This document shows positions 45,309 to 53,479 of a DNA stretch of 64,000 bases, piece by piece. The stretch is from JAFMDF01 sp965222705 (GTDB lineage Bacteria > Bacteroidota > Bacteroidia > Chitinophagales > Saprospiraceae). How positions within the stretch are numbered: position 1 is the first letter of the stretch; every line of letters begins with the position of its first letter. The stretch is taken from assembly GCA_965222705.1 (NCBI GenBank), contig CBDCUO010000043.1:1-64000 (forward strand). The letters are read 5' to 3'. The translations under genes were made by a program, and so were the position numbers. The notes under the pieces were generated by a model. That model made no database searches. It saw only the letters and a program-made list of their open reading frames with translations, and had not been told where the DNA came from.

Positions 45309-45891
45309 TAAAGCTGTAGTACAATGCAGCTAAAGCACCTATCGAGGCCATCAGCTCATCTCGCCCTTTGACATTGGCGACCACCTCGGAATGGACTGGA
45401 TGCACCACAAACAATAAGGCAATGATAAAAGGAAGCGAAAAATACCATTGAGTAGCTATTTTTTTTACAAAAAACACACATAGAACCCGATAGAGCAATA
45501 GGGTTAAAAATGCATAAAGCAATACATTAATAAGATGCGATAGGGTGCTGTTCAGTCCCCAAAATTCATACTCTAAAGCAAAGGTTACAATTGAAAGTGG
45601 GCGGTATCGGGCTCCAACTACTAGGTCTCTTTGCTCTCCAAATCGCCCAACAAAACTTTCTTTAGTCAAAATATCCTTTATCCCATCAATACCTTTTTGG
45701 GTAAAGGCATTATTTGTCAAAACGATCTGATCGTCTAAAACATAATCAAAGGAAATAGAATAAATATAAAGGGCAATGGCTGCAGTAAACAAGACCAAAG
45801 CTGCTCGCCCATTTAATGTCCAAAAATCTTTTTTGAAAAGATTGAACGCAGGTACTCTTTTCTGTCTATTAATCGGCTTCTTTTTTGACAT
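45298..45891 (-). CDS. TMTC-like GT-C membrane protein, N-terminal part (frameshifted)
   Basis: This 197-residue fragment has a basic N-terminus, a first transmembrane helix (ALVLFTAAIALYIYSI), the first-loop VLDDQIVLTNN acidic motif expected of GT-C enzymes, 'YRPLSIVTFALEYEFWG', 'HLINVLLYAFLTLLLYRVL' and 'VHPVHSEVVANVKGRDELMAS'. These features match bacterial relatives of TMTC O-mannosyltransferases. The frame ends just after YYSFKIC, where removing one A gives YYSFKYVDSKRAF and continuity with the next fragment. If intact the protein would have about 607 residues. It may glycosylate exported proteins or lipids; the substrate is unknown. Confidence 0.75.
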   Translation of the reverse strand: MSKKKPINRQKRVPAFNLFKKDFWTLNGRAALVLFTAAIALYIYSISFDYVLDDQIVLTNNAFTQKGIDGIKDILTKESFVGRFGEQRDLVVGARYRPLSIVTFALEYEFWGLNSTLSHLINVLLYAFLTLLLYRVLCVFFVKKIATQWYFSLPFIIALLFVVHPVHSEVVANVKGRDELMASIGALAALYYSFKIC

Positions 45892-45938
45892 AATGGAATT
45901 TATTACGACTGAAAGAAGGGAAAAGTTTTTATCAATTT

Positions 45939-45946
45939 TATCTTTG
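45939..45946 (+). promoter_or_regulatory. TAnnTTTG -7 element of the ECF sigma gene
   Basis: TATCTTTG is an exact match, 30 bases before the ATG at 45977. This supports that start over the upstream ATGs at 45776 and 45893, which would overlap or abut the divergent gene. Confidence 0.5.
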
Positions 45947-45976
45947 CCTTACTTTCAAAAACAGTGCTTGTTTTTA

Positions 45977-46585
45977 ATGATTTGGATAAGAAAAAATAGA
46001 ATCAAAGGAGATATACAGCAATTGACCGATGAAGAACTGATCCAATCCTATAAAGATACCGGAAAAGAAATGTATGTTGCTACCCTATTTTTAAGGTATA
46101 TTGACAAAATTTACCTCATTGCCCAAGATTATATGGCCGATAGAGCAGAAACCAAAGATATGGTGATGATTGTATTTGAAAAAGTTTTAAAAAACTTAAA
46201 AAAAACGGAAGTGCAATCTTTTAAAAACTGGGTGCATACAATCGTAAAAAATGAATGTCATTATCATTATAGAACCCGAAACAACCAGTCAAAAAAGTTA
46301 AAAGAATGGAGCGAAACAGAAAGAAAATCACTAAATAGTGTGGAAAGTAACCCCTTGTTGCATCTAATAGAAGAAGAAAAAAAGAAAAAAAGAAATTCAA
46401 CCCTTACAAAAGCACTGAATACGCTCAATGAAAAACAGCGGATATGCATCCAACTCCTATTTTTTGAGCAGAAATCCTATAAAGAAATTGCCCAAATTAC
46501 TGGCTTTTCTGACAAAGAAATCAAGAGCCATATTCAAAACGGAAAAAAAAACTTAAAAAAAATACTCTCCAAAGAAAAGGAGTAA
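45977..46585 (+). CDS. ECF-type RNA polymerase sigma factor
   Basis: This 202-residue sigma-70 family member has region 2 (LFLRYIDKIYLIAQDYMADRAETKDMVMIVFEKVLKNL, about 35-72) and region 4 with a helix-turn-helix (LNEKQRICIQLLFFEQKSYKEIAQITGFSDKEIKSHIQNGKKNL, about 150-195), separated by a lysine-rich linker. It lacks regions 1 and 3, as ECF sigmas do. The anti-sigma gene follows 86 bases downstream on the same strand. The regulon is unknown; the primary-type -7 motif in front suggests that expression does not require autoregulation. Confidence 0.85.
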   Translation: MIWIRKNRIKGDIQQLTDEELIQSYKDTGKEMYVATLFLRYIDKIYLIAQDYMADRAETKDMVMIVFEKVLKNLKKTEVQSFKNWVHTIVKNECHYHYRTRNNQSKKLKEWSETERKSLNSVESNPLLHLIEEEKKKKRNSTLTKALNTLNEKQRICIQLLFFEQKSYKEIAQITGFSDKEIKSHIQNGKKNLKKILSKEKE

Positions 46586-46671
46586 ACGCATTTATCCAAT
46601 TCAAAATAAAACCATAATTGGACATATTGCCAAAGAAAAAATTTGCTATGTTCACACAATTTTAAAAACTA

Positions 46672-47163
46672 ATGAAACACGCTTCTACCATTCATAGTCG
46701 CTGCTTGTCCTATCAAGAGCTAAAAGGCTATTCAACTAAAAGTTTAGATGAAATTGAAAAAAAGCGCGTAGAACAACATTTGTCTGATTGTTCTCTGTGC
46801 CGGCAGGCAATCGAAAGCACTGTAAGTGTAAATTTTGAAGAACTTGAAGAGGATGTGGAAGAAATAAAGCAACAGGTTTCGAGGAAGATTTACCGGATAA
46901 AACGAGCAAAGAGAAATTTGCTTATTTCCAGAATTGCTGCTTCTTTGCTCTTTTTACTTACCGTCACCGCTACCTATTTTTACTGGAATATTACGACTTA
47001 TGAGCGACTATTTGCACAATATTTCCACGCTTATGACATACCGGATACAAAACTTAGAGGAGAAGAAGAAGGACAGAAAATGCCAAGAGACTTGGCTTTG
47101 GCTTTGGAAAATTATGAAAATGGAACTACAAAAAGAGCCTTCCTTATTTTGAGCAATTTTTGA
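46672..47163 (+). CDS. Zinc-motif anti-sigma factor, N-terminal part (frameshifted)
   Basis: The first 45 residues contain the zinc anti-sigma motif H36-x3-C40-x2-C43, with a further Cys11. A coiled linker follows (EEDVEEIKQQVSRKIYRIK), then one transmembrane helix (about 83-105, LLISRIAASLLFLLTVTATYF) and the start of a periplasmic TPR-like region. It should bind the sigma factor encoded just upstream and hold it at the inner membrane. The frame stops at 47163 after AFLILSNF. Six Ts instead of five at 47157-47161 would read on as NFLKQQPNN into the next frame. Confidence 0.8.
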   Translation: MKHASTIHSRCLSYQELKGYSTKSLDEIEKKRVEQHLSDCSLCRQAIESTVSVNFEELEEDVEEIKQQVSRKIYRIKRAKRNLLISRIAASLLFLLTVTATYFYWNITTYERLFAQYFHAYDIPDTKLRGEEEGQKMPRDLALALENYENGTTKRAFLILSNF

Positions 47164-47426
47164 AGCAACAACCAAATAATACCTTTGCCGTTTTTCTAAC
47201 GGCCTTATCCAATTTACAAGAAGGTCGGACTGAGTTAGCTATTGAGTATTTAAAAGATGTACGCATTAACGATGCAAACTTATATGAAGACGCAACTTGG
47301 TATCTGGCTCTGGCTTATTTGAAAAAAGAAGACAAAGCAGGAGCAAGGTATTATTTAGAGGAATTGTTAAAATTACCCTATGGATTTTATGAAGCGAAGG
47401 CAAAGTCATTAAAATCAAAATTGTGA
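47157..47426 (+). CDS. Anti-sigma factor, C-terminal TPR part
   Basis: About 90 residues of TPR-like helices (TFAVFLTALSNLQEGRTELAIEYLKDV; ATWYLALAYLKKEDKAGARYYLEELLKL) continue the periplasmic region of the preceding anti-sigma protein in another frame. The WYLALAYLK motif is typical of the C-terminal part of Bacteroidota anti-sigma/TPR proteins. The only start would be a TTG overlapping the upstream stop, so a single-base loss in the T-run is more likely than a separate gene. Confidence 0.7.
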   Translation, partial: FLKQQPNNTFAVFLTALSNLQEGRTELAIEYLKDVRINDANLYEDATWYLALAYLKKEDKAGARYYLEELLKLPYGFYEAKAKSLKSKL

Positions 47427-47548
47427 CCTGATCACATTATTTTGAAATGCAACAAGGCTGCAGAACAATATCAAATAGTATAACTTTCTGTCGAATAATA
47501 TTCCATTTCAGCAATTTTATTATTTTAATAAATTTCAACAAAAAATAA

Positions 47549-47556
47549 TACCTTTG
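47549..47556 (+). promoter_or_regulatory. TAnnTTTG -7 element of the ribF-GT2 gene
   Basis: TACCTTTG is an exact match 34 bases before the ATG at 47591. TTTT at 47523-47526 lies about 22 bases upstream as a weak -33 candidate. Confidence 0.5.
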
Positions 47557-47590
47557 CGCTTCGCAAATTCCGCTGGACAGAAAGCTCAAA

Positions 47591-49594
47591 ATGAACGTTT
47601 ACAAAGACCTAAATGCCTTACCGACTTTTCAAAACGCAGTCCTCACTATTGGTTCATTCGACGGTGTGCATCGAGGGCATCAAAAGATATTGGAGCGGAT
47701 CCGACAATTAGCGCAAGAAATGAATGGAGAAAGCGTCGTCATCACTTTTCATCCACATCCTCGTCAGGTAGTTTACCCCAAAGATAAGTCGTTAAAGCTA
47801 ATTACCACCATTGAAGAAAAAATTGCCTTATTCAAGCGTTATGGCCTTAACAACTTGGTGATTATCCCCTTTACAGTGGCTTTTTCTCAGCAAAGTGCGG
47901 ATGAATACATTGAAAAGTTCCTAATTCAGAAGTTCAACCCAAGATATATTGTCATTGGCTATGACCATCGCTTTGGGCTCAACCGGCAAGGAGATATTAA
48001 TTATTTGCGATTTTACGGACAAAAGTCCAATTTTGAGGTCATCGAAATTGAGCCTCAACAAGTGGAGGAAATCACCATTAGCTCTACCAAGATTCGCAAA
48101 GCCATTGAAACGGGACAAATCAAAAAAGCCACCCAGCTATTGAATCATCATTTCATCCTGTCAGGGAAGGTGGTTCATGGGCAAGAAATAGGGAAAAGTA
48201 TTGGCTTTCCCACAGCAAATATTCAACCGGAAACACCTAACAAACTATTGCCCAAAGAGGGCATTTATGCCGTATTAGTGCAATATAAAAAGCGACAATA
48301 TCAAGGCATGCTTTACATTGGCACTCGACCTACTTTGCCCACTTTAGATCAAAAAACAATAGAAGTCAATATTTTTGATTTTAATAAAAAAATTTATGGT
48401 GAGGAGTTGAGTTTGGAGTTGGTGGAATTTATTCGGGAAGATGCTAAATTTGAGAACCTGGAAACGCTTAGACAACAGCTAGTAGAAGATAAAAAACGGG
48501 CATTGTCGGTCCTTCAAAAATATCCCTTGACTAGCCTCCAAAGCAATTTTTACTATCCTGAAGTAGCGGTTGTCATCTTAAACTATAATGGTCAAAAATA
48601 TTTGCAAGATTTTCTTCCTTCGGTTTTAACTTCGGATTATCCCAACTTGAAGGTAGTAGTAGCCGATAATGGCTCAACGGACGATTCTCTGCGCTTCTTA
48701 AACCAACACTACAACGGCAAACTGGAAATCCTGGATTTAAAGAAAAATTATGGATTCGCGGGCGGCTATAATCAGGCTTTAAGACAAGTTCACGCTCCCT
48801 ATTATATACTCTTGAATTCGGATATTGAAGTAGGCAAGAACTGGATCCGCCCAATCATTGAGTTGATGGAGCAAGAACCTCAAGTTGGTATTTGTCAACC
48901 CAAAATTCTGAACTATCACCAAAAATCTTCTTTTGAATATGCCGGCGCTGCCGGCGGGTGGCTGGATGCTTTGGGCTATCCTTTTTGTAGAGGAAGAATT
49001 CTGACTAATTGCGAATTAGACAGAGGGCAGTATGATACAAATCAAGAAATATTTTGGGCGAGTGGCGCTGCTTTTTTTATAAGAAGGAACTTATACCATC
49101 GGCTAGGCGGGCTGGATGCTCAGTATTTTGCTCACATGGAAGAAATTGACCTTTGTTGGCGAGCTAAAAGGGCTGGATTTGCAGTAATGGCTTGTCCAGA
49201 AAGTGTGGTTTACCATGTTGGCGGAGGCACTTTGGGTTATAATACATCCAGAAAAACCTACCTCAATTTTCGAAATGCGCTGGCAACCATTTTAAAAAAT
49301 GAGTCCGCCAGCAAGTTATTTTGGCTATTACCTCTCCGGTTTATTTTGGACGGAGTGGCCGGCCTTGTTTTTTTATCACAAGGACGGGTCCGGCATATTT
49401 GGGAAATTCTTCGCGCACACGGCTATTTTTATCAAAATTTTAAAAATATTCTTCAAAGACGCCGGATTTTTACTAATTTAGTAGAGCAGGCAAGCATACA
49501 GCCGGAAATGAACAAAAAAGGCATTTTGAACAAAAGTATGCTCTGGCAGTATTATATTTTTAGAAGAAAAACCTTCGACAAAATAGTAAAATAG
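47591..49594 (+). CDS. RibF riboflavin kinase/FAD synthetase fused to a GT2 glycosyltransferase
   Basis: Residues 1-~310 are a complete RibF: nucleotidyltransferase GSFDGVHRGH (21-30), the GYDHRFG motif, SSTKIRKAI, then the riboflavin-kinase barrel with GFPTANI and LPKEGIYAV. This part converts riboflavin to FMN and FAD. After a linker of about 12 residues, residues from 325 onward form a family 2 glycosyltransferase (VAVVILNYNG, VVADNGSTDDS, the DxD-like LNSDIEVG, and an acidic 'HMEEIDLCWRAKRAG' loop), ending with a hydrophobic segment and a basic tail. Stand-alone RibF and GT2 proteins are each about 310-340 residues, so both halves are full length. No internal stop or new start lies at the junction. 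The TonB receptor follows by 10 bases, probably in one operon. Confidence 0.85.
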   Translation: MNVYKDLNALPTFQNAVLTIGSFDGVHRGHQKILERIRQLAQEMNGESVVITFHPHPRQVVYPKDKSLKLITTIEEKIALFKRYGLNNLVIIPFTVAFSQQSADEYIEKFLIQKFNPRYIVIGYDHRFGLNRQGDINYLRFYGQKSNFEVIEIEPQQVEEITISSTKIRKAIETGQIKKATQLLNHHFILSGKVVHGQEIGKSIGFPTANIQPETPNKLLPKEGIYAVLVQYKKRQYQGMLYIGTRPTLPTLDQKTIEVNIFDFNKKIYGEELSLELVEFIREDAKFENLETLRQQLVEDKKRALSVLQKYPLTSLQSNFYYPEVAVVILNYNGQKYLQDFLPSVLTSDYPNLKVVVADNGSTDDSLRFLNQHYNGKLEILDLKKNYGFAGGYNQALRQVHAPYYILLNSDIEVGKNWIRPIIELMEQEPQVGICQPKILNYHQKSSFEYAGAAGGWLDALGYPFCRGRILTNCELDRGQYDTNQEIFWASGAAFFIRRNLYHRLGGLDAQYFAHMEEIDLCWRAKRAGFAVMACPESVVYHVGGGTLGYNTSRKTYLNFRNALATILKNESASKLFWLLPLRFILDGVAGLVFLSQGRVRHIWEILRAHGYFYQNFKNILQRRRIFTNLVEQASIQPEMNKKGILNKSMLWQYYIFRRKTFDKIVK

Positions 49595-49604
49595 CCCTGT
49601 GTGG

Positions 49605-51182
49605 ATGACAAAAAGAGCTTTTTTTTACCAACCTTGTACTCTTCTCTTTTTAATACTAAGTCTGCCATTTGGATTTTCTCAATCCATCGTTGACACCACG
49701 CTTTATTTTCAACCCATAGAAATTGCCGCTCCAAGATGGTCCTCTTTTCAAACGGGTACAAAAAAACTACACCTGGACACATTTCGAAGAAATACCATAG
49801 TCACCCAGAGTTTAGCAAGTACTTTGAGCTTAAATACCCCGATTTTTGTAAAAAACTACGGACCTGGCAGATTGGCAACAACGAGCATTCGGGGGGCAAA
49901 TGCTTCCCAAACGACCGTTTTATGGAATGGGTTCAACTTGAATAATCCTATGTTGGGACAGACCGATTTTTCATTGATTCCGGGCTTCTTTGTGGATCAG
50001 ATCGCCCTACAATATGGCAGCAATAGTGCCGCTTGGGGAAGTGGCGCGATTGGTGGAGCAATACTCTTACAAAGCAAGGCAATCTACGAGCAAGGCTGGA
50101 AAGGCGACTGGAATAGCTCTTTGGGAAGTTTCAATAATTATTTTAATGGAGCAAAACTTCATTTTAGCAATGACAAATTTTACACTGAAACCAAAGTTTT
50201 TTATCAAACCGGTAAAAATGATTTTCCAATAGACCATGGACAATCAGACAGGTTGAGTCATTCTCAAATTAAAAAATGGGGCATTTTACAAAAAAATGGC
50301 TTCAACATCAGGGATAAGCAACAACTAAACGTTCATCTTTGGTATCAAAACACCCACAGAGAATTGCCTCCTAACTTAGTGCAAACAAATAGCCTAAGCG
50401 AGCAACAGGACGAATCTTTTAGAAGTAGCCTTAACTGGAAATATGCTCAAAGCCAATTTGTCTTACAAGTAAGAAGCGCTTTATTTTACGAGCAACTGGA
50501 TTTTCAGGATGCTATTGCGGGCATTGATTCTAAAAGCAATACTTGGACTTTTACCAATGAATTGGAATGGACAAAAGCATTGAGTAATAAACATTCCTTC
50601 AATACAGGAATTAATTATACGGTTATAAAGGCTAGATCAACCGGCTATGGAAACAAAAAACCCATCCAGAATCGTCCGGCTATTTTTGCTGCCTACCACT
50701 GGAATTCTTCTTCAAAAAAATGGAAAATGCAATGCTCTTTTAGACAAGAATGGGTAGGTGCCACAAGCACGCCTTTTATTCCTGCCTTTGGATTGGAAGG
50801 GAAATTATTAGAAGCCTTAACGCTTAGCGGGAGCATTTCCAGAAGCTACCGAGTGCCTACTTTTAATGACCTATTTTGGCAATCAGGCGGCAACAGCGAA
50901 TTAGTTCCAGAAGCGGGTTGGAAAGAAGAAGTTAGCCTAGCTTATACTTCCAATTCCTTTTGGAAAATCACTGCTACTGTTTATAATAGAAATATTGACA
51001 ACTGGATCATCTGGCTACCAAATGGAGGAATCTGGTCCTCTAAAAATCTGCAAAAAGTATGGAGCCGGGGCTTGGAAGGCCAACTGCAAGGACGGAAGCA
51101 AATTGGAATCGTAAAACTAGACCTCTCGCTCAATTATCACCTTAGTCACTCTACCCATCAAAAAAGCCGCCATTCCCTCTGA
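49605..51182 (+). CDS. TonB-dependent outer-membrane receptor (frameshifted, main part)
   Basis: A signal peptide (FFYQPCTLLFLILSLPFGFS) precedes a plug domain (about 45-150: SLASTLSLNTPIFVKNYGPG, SIRGANASQTTVLWNGFNLNNP, GSNSAAWGSGAIGGAI) and a beta-barrel made of alternating strands. No N-terminal carboxypeptidase-like domain is present. The plug resembles BtuB/FepA-type receptors, but the ligand (cobalamin, siderophore or glycan) cannot be decided. The frame stops at 51182; the last strands continue in the next frame. The ATG at 49605 is preferred to the GTG at 49599. It follows the RibF-GT2 gene by 10 bases. Confidence 0.88.
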   Translation: MTKRAFFYQPCTLLFLILSLPFGFSQSIVDTTLYFQPIEIAAPRWSSFQTGTKKLHLDTFRRNTIVTQSLASTLSLNTPIFVKNYGPGRLATTSIRGANASQTTVLWNGFNLNNPMLGQTDFSLIPGFFVDQIALQYGSNSAAWGSGAIGGAILLQSKAIYEQGWKGDWNSSLGSFNNYFNGAKLHFSNDKFYTETKVFYQTGKNDFPIDHGQSDRLSHSQIKKWGILQKNGFNIRDKQQLNVHLWYQNTHRELPPNLVQTNSLSEQQDESFRSSLNWKYAQSQFVLQVRSALFYEQLDFQDAIAGIDSKSNTWTFTNELEWTKALSNKHSFNTGINYTVIKARSTGYGNKKPIQNRPAIFAAYHWNSSSKKWKMQCSFRQEWVGATSTPFIPAFGLEGKLLEALTLSGSISRSYRVPTFNDLFWQSGGNSELVPEAGWKEEVSLAYTSNSFWKITATVYNRNIDNWIIWLPNGGIWSSKNLQKVWSRGLEGQLQGRKQIGIVKLDLSLNYHLSHSTHQKSRHSL

Positions 51183-51498
51183 CCATTCAGTCGGCAAACA
51201 ATTAACCTATACCCCGAAGCACAAAATCAATGCTTCTTTAACTTTAGAGTGGAAAAACTGGACCGTCCTTTATTACCACAATTACACCGGAAAGGTCTTT
51301 ACATTAGCCGACCATTCGGAAGTTTTGCCCGCATATCATTTAGACCATATTTATCTTTATAAAAATTGGCAAATCCACCAAATGGCAGGAAATGTTTTTT
51401 TAAAAATAAATAACCTTTTTGGAAAAAGCTACCAGACAGTGGCCAATTACCCTATGCCAAAAATGAACTGGGAAATTGGCTGGAAAGCAGGCTTTTAA
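51163..51498 (+). CDS. TonB-dependent receptor, C-terminal strands
   Basis: In the +1 frame the barrel continues as KAAIPSDHSVGKQLTYTPKH, then WTVLYYHNYTGKVFT, an NLFGKSYQTVANYPMP strand and a final WEIGWKAGF. The C-terminal phenylalanine is the usual outer-membrane insertion signal. The break maps to the six-A run at 51160-51165; five As give one frame through to 51498. With the correction the receptor would have about 630 residues. Confidence 0.85.
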   Translation, partial: KAAIPSDHSVGKQLTYTPKHKINASLTLEWKNWTVLYYHNYTGKVFTLADHSEVLPAYHLDHIYLYKNWQIHQMAGNVFLKINNLFGKSYQTVANYPMPKMNWEIGWKAGF

Positions 51499-51517
51499 TT
51501 ATCGGATAGCAGCACCT

Positions 51518-52144
51518 TTAAATTTTCCTCCATATCGCCTTAGAAGAAGAGTACAAAAAAGGAATAATCGTCAAGGTCAGCAATATGAGCATCAATAGGG
51601 TGAAATGCTCCTTTGCCCAGGATGTATTGCCCAGCAAATAGCCTCCAAAAACAAACAAAGTGACCCAAAAAATACCACCTGAGATATTGTAGGTAGAGTA
51701 GGCTTTAAGGTTCATTCGGGTGAGACCGGCTACGAAGGGTACGTACGTCCGTACAATTGGAAAAAATCGGCTCAAGACAATGGCTTTTCCGCCATGCTTC
51801 TTATAAAAAATGGTTGCTTGTTGGAGGTATCTATGAAAAATTGGACTTTTTATTTTGAGAAAAAAATTAGAGGCGTAGCGTCCAATGAAATAATTGGAAG
51901 TATTGCCTAGAATGGCAGCAATAATCAGTAAAACAATTAAGGTATAAACATTCAAAACACCCGTGGCAGCAATAATACCCGCCGAAAATAACAGCGCATC
52001 GCCTGGCAGAAAAGGAAAAAGAACCAGTCCCGTTTCACAAAAAATAATCAAAAAAAGAATAACATAGGTGAAGGTGCCATAGCGATTGACTATATCCAAC
52101 AAGACTTCGTCTGTATGAAGTATCATTTCCAAAAATTCATTCAT
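51518..52144 (-). CDS. DedA family membrane protein
   Basis: This 208-residue integral membrane protein has the DedA/VTT pattern: a re-entrant segment FLPGDALLFSAG near residue 47, the FFPIVRTYVPFVAGLTRM motif (about 127-144) and four to five hydrophobic helices. Family members transport or flip undecaprenyl phosphate and phospholipids; conserved acidic and arginine residues are present. It converges with the TonB receptor with 19 bases between the stops. Confidence 0.92.
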   Translation of the reverse strand: MNEFLEMILHTDEVLLDIVNRYGTFTYVILFLIIFCETGLVLFPFLPGDALLFSAGIIAATGVLNVYTLIVLLIIAAILGNTSNYFIGRYASNFFLKIKSPIFHRYLQQATIFYKKHGGKAIVLSRFFPIVRTYVPFVAGLTRMNLKAYSTYNISGGIFWVTLFVFGGYLLGNTSWAKEHFTLLMLILLTLTIIPFLYSSSKAIWRKI

Positions 52145-52328
52145 GTAGCAATAATACGATTCATTTGGAAGATTGGATGCTTATTTACGATCCGATTATG
52201 AGTAAATTATTTCAAGGTTGACTACACCCGTATTACAACTCATTTTTTAATCAGAATAGCTCTCTCTTAAAGTTCTCTTGGTAAAAATTATTCGAAATGC
52301 CGATATTTGCAGAAAACTTTAAAATAGC

Positions 52329-53363
52329 ATGGCAATCCAGTTATATAATAAAATAAATAGCAAAGAGTTAAAAAAGCAATTACAAGAAAGCGGTGAAAAG
52401 CGCATCACGCTTTCTTTTTATAAGTATGCCTCCATTCCCAACCCCAAATTATTCAGAAACCATTTATACATTTTGCTGGATAAAATGGGCGTTTTAGGAA
52501 GAATATACGTTGCCCAAGAGGGCATTAACGGACAAATTTCTGTACCGGAAAAAAACTTTAATACATTTAAAGCACAACTTTATTCTATTGATTTTTTAGA
52601 AGGTGTCCGTTTGAATATTGCCATAGAAGACAACGGCAAGTCTTTTTTCAAATTAAAAATAAAGGTTCGACCTAAAATAGTGGCGGATGGACTAGATGAC
52701 ACCACTTTTGATCTGACCAAGAGAGGGCAGCCCTTAAAAGCAAAAGAGTTCAATCAATTAACGGATGATCCCGAAACGATAGTAGTAGATATGCGCAATC
52801 ACTATGAAAGCGAAGTTGGGCATTTTGAAAATGCTATTTGTCCCGACGTTGAAACTTTTCGGGAAGCCTTGCCTTTGGTCGAAAAAATGTTGGAAGATAA
52901 AAAAGACAATAATATTATAATGTATTGCACAGGAGGGATTCGATGCGAAAAAGCGAGTGCCTATTATTTACACAAAGGTTTTAAAAAGGTGTATATGGTA
53001 GATGGCGGAATCATCGAATATGCCAGAGAGGCAGAGCGACTAGGAATAAAAAATAAATATATTGGGAAAAATTTTGTGTTTGATGAGCGTATGGGAGAGC
53101 GCATCAGTCAGGACATTATTGCCAAATGTCACCAATGCGGACAACCCAATGACGGGCACACTAATTGTGCCAACGATGCTTGTCATATCTTATTCATTCA
53201 ATGCGATGAATGTGCGAAAAAATATGATCGTTGTTGCTCCAAAAAATGTAGTGATTTTATAAAGCTATCCGAAGAAGAGCGAAAAGAGCTCAAAAAGACA
53301 ATGAAATTCAATGGAACAAAGTTTGGAAAAGGGCGATACAAAGCACATCGGAGCAGGAGCTAA
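52329..53363 (+). CDS. trhO: tRNA uridine(34) hydroxylase (TrhO)
   Basis: This 344-residue rhodanese-family enzyme makes 5-hydroxyuridine at tRNA position 34. It has the N-terminal acylphosphatase-like domain (ending ...VRPKIVADG), a central rhodanese domain with the catalytic Cys200 in YCTGGIRCEKA, and a C-terminal cysteine-rich region with several CxxC pairs (CHQCGQ, CDEC, CCSKKC) that probably bind zinc. Length fits YceA/TrhO. A weak hairpin (53358-53380) overlaps its stop codon and could end the transcript. Confidence 0.93.
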   Translation: MAIQLYNKINSKELKKQLQESGEKRITLSFYKYASIPNPKLFRNHLYILLDKMGVLGRIYVAQEGINGQISVPEKNFNTFKAQLYSIDFLEGVRLNIAIEDNGKSFFKLKIKVRPKIVADGLDDTTFDLTKRGQPLKAKEFNQLTDDPETIVVDMRNHYESEVGHFENAICPDVETFREALPLVEKMLEDKKDNNIIMYCTGGIRCEKASAYYLHKGFKKVYMVDGGIIEYAREAERLGIKNKYIGKNFVFDERMGERISQDIIAKCHQCGQPNDGHTNCANDACHILFIQCDECAKKYDRCCSKKCSDFIKLSEEERKELKKTMKFNGTKFGKGRYKAHRSRS

Positions 53364-53479
53364 AAACACTAAGTTTAGCTTTTAGAAACATATGCTGCAA
53401 TATTTTTTTGCTTTTAATGTTAATTTAATGTAAATTCTTAGTAAATTAAATGTAAACTTGCATTATAAAGCAACCAATT

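Noticed and set aside
45776..45976. Longer N-terminus for the ECF sigma factor
   Set aside because: It would overlap the divergent gene, and TATCTTTG at 45939 lies inside it.
3747..51165. Programmed ribosomal frameshifting as the cause of the broken genes
   Set aside because: No X-XXY-YYZ slippery site with a downstream structure at any of the four places, and the shifts differ in direction; a homopolymer error is simpler.
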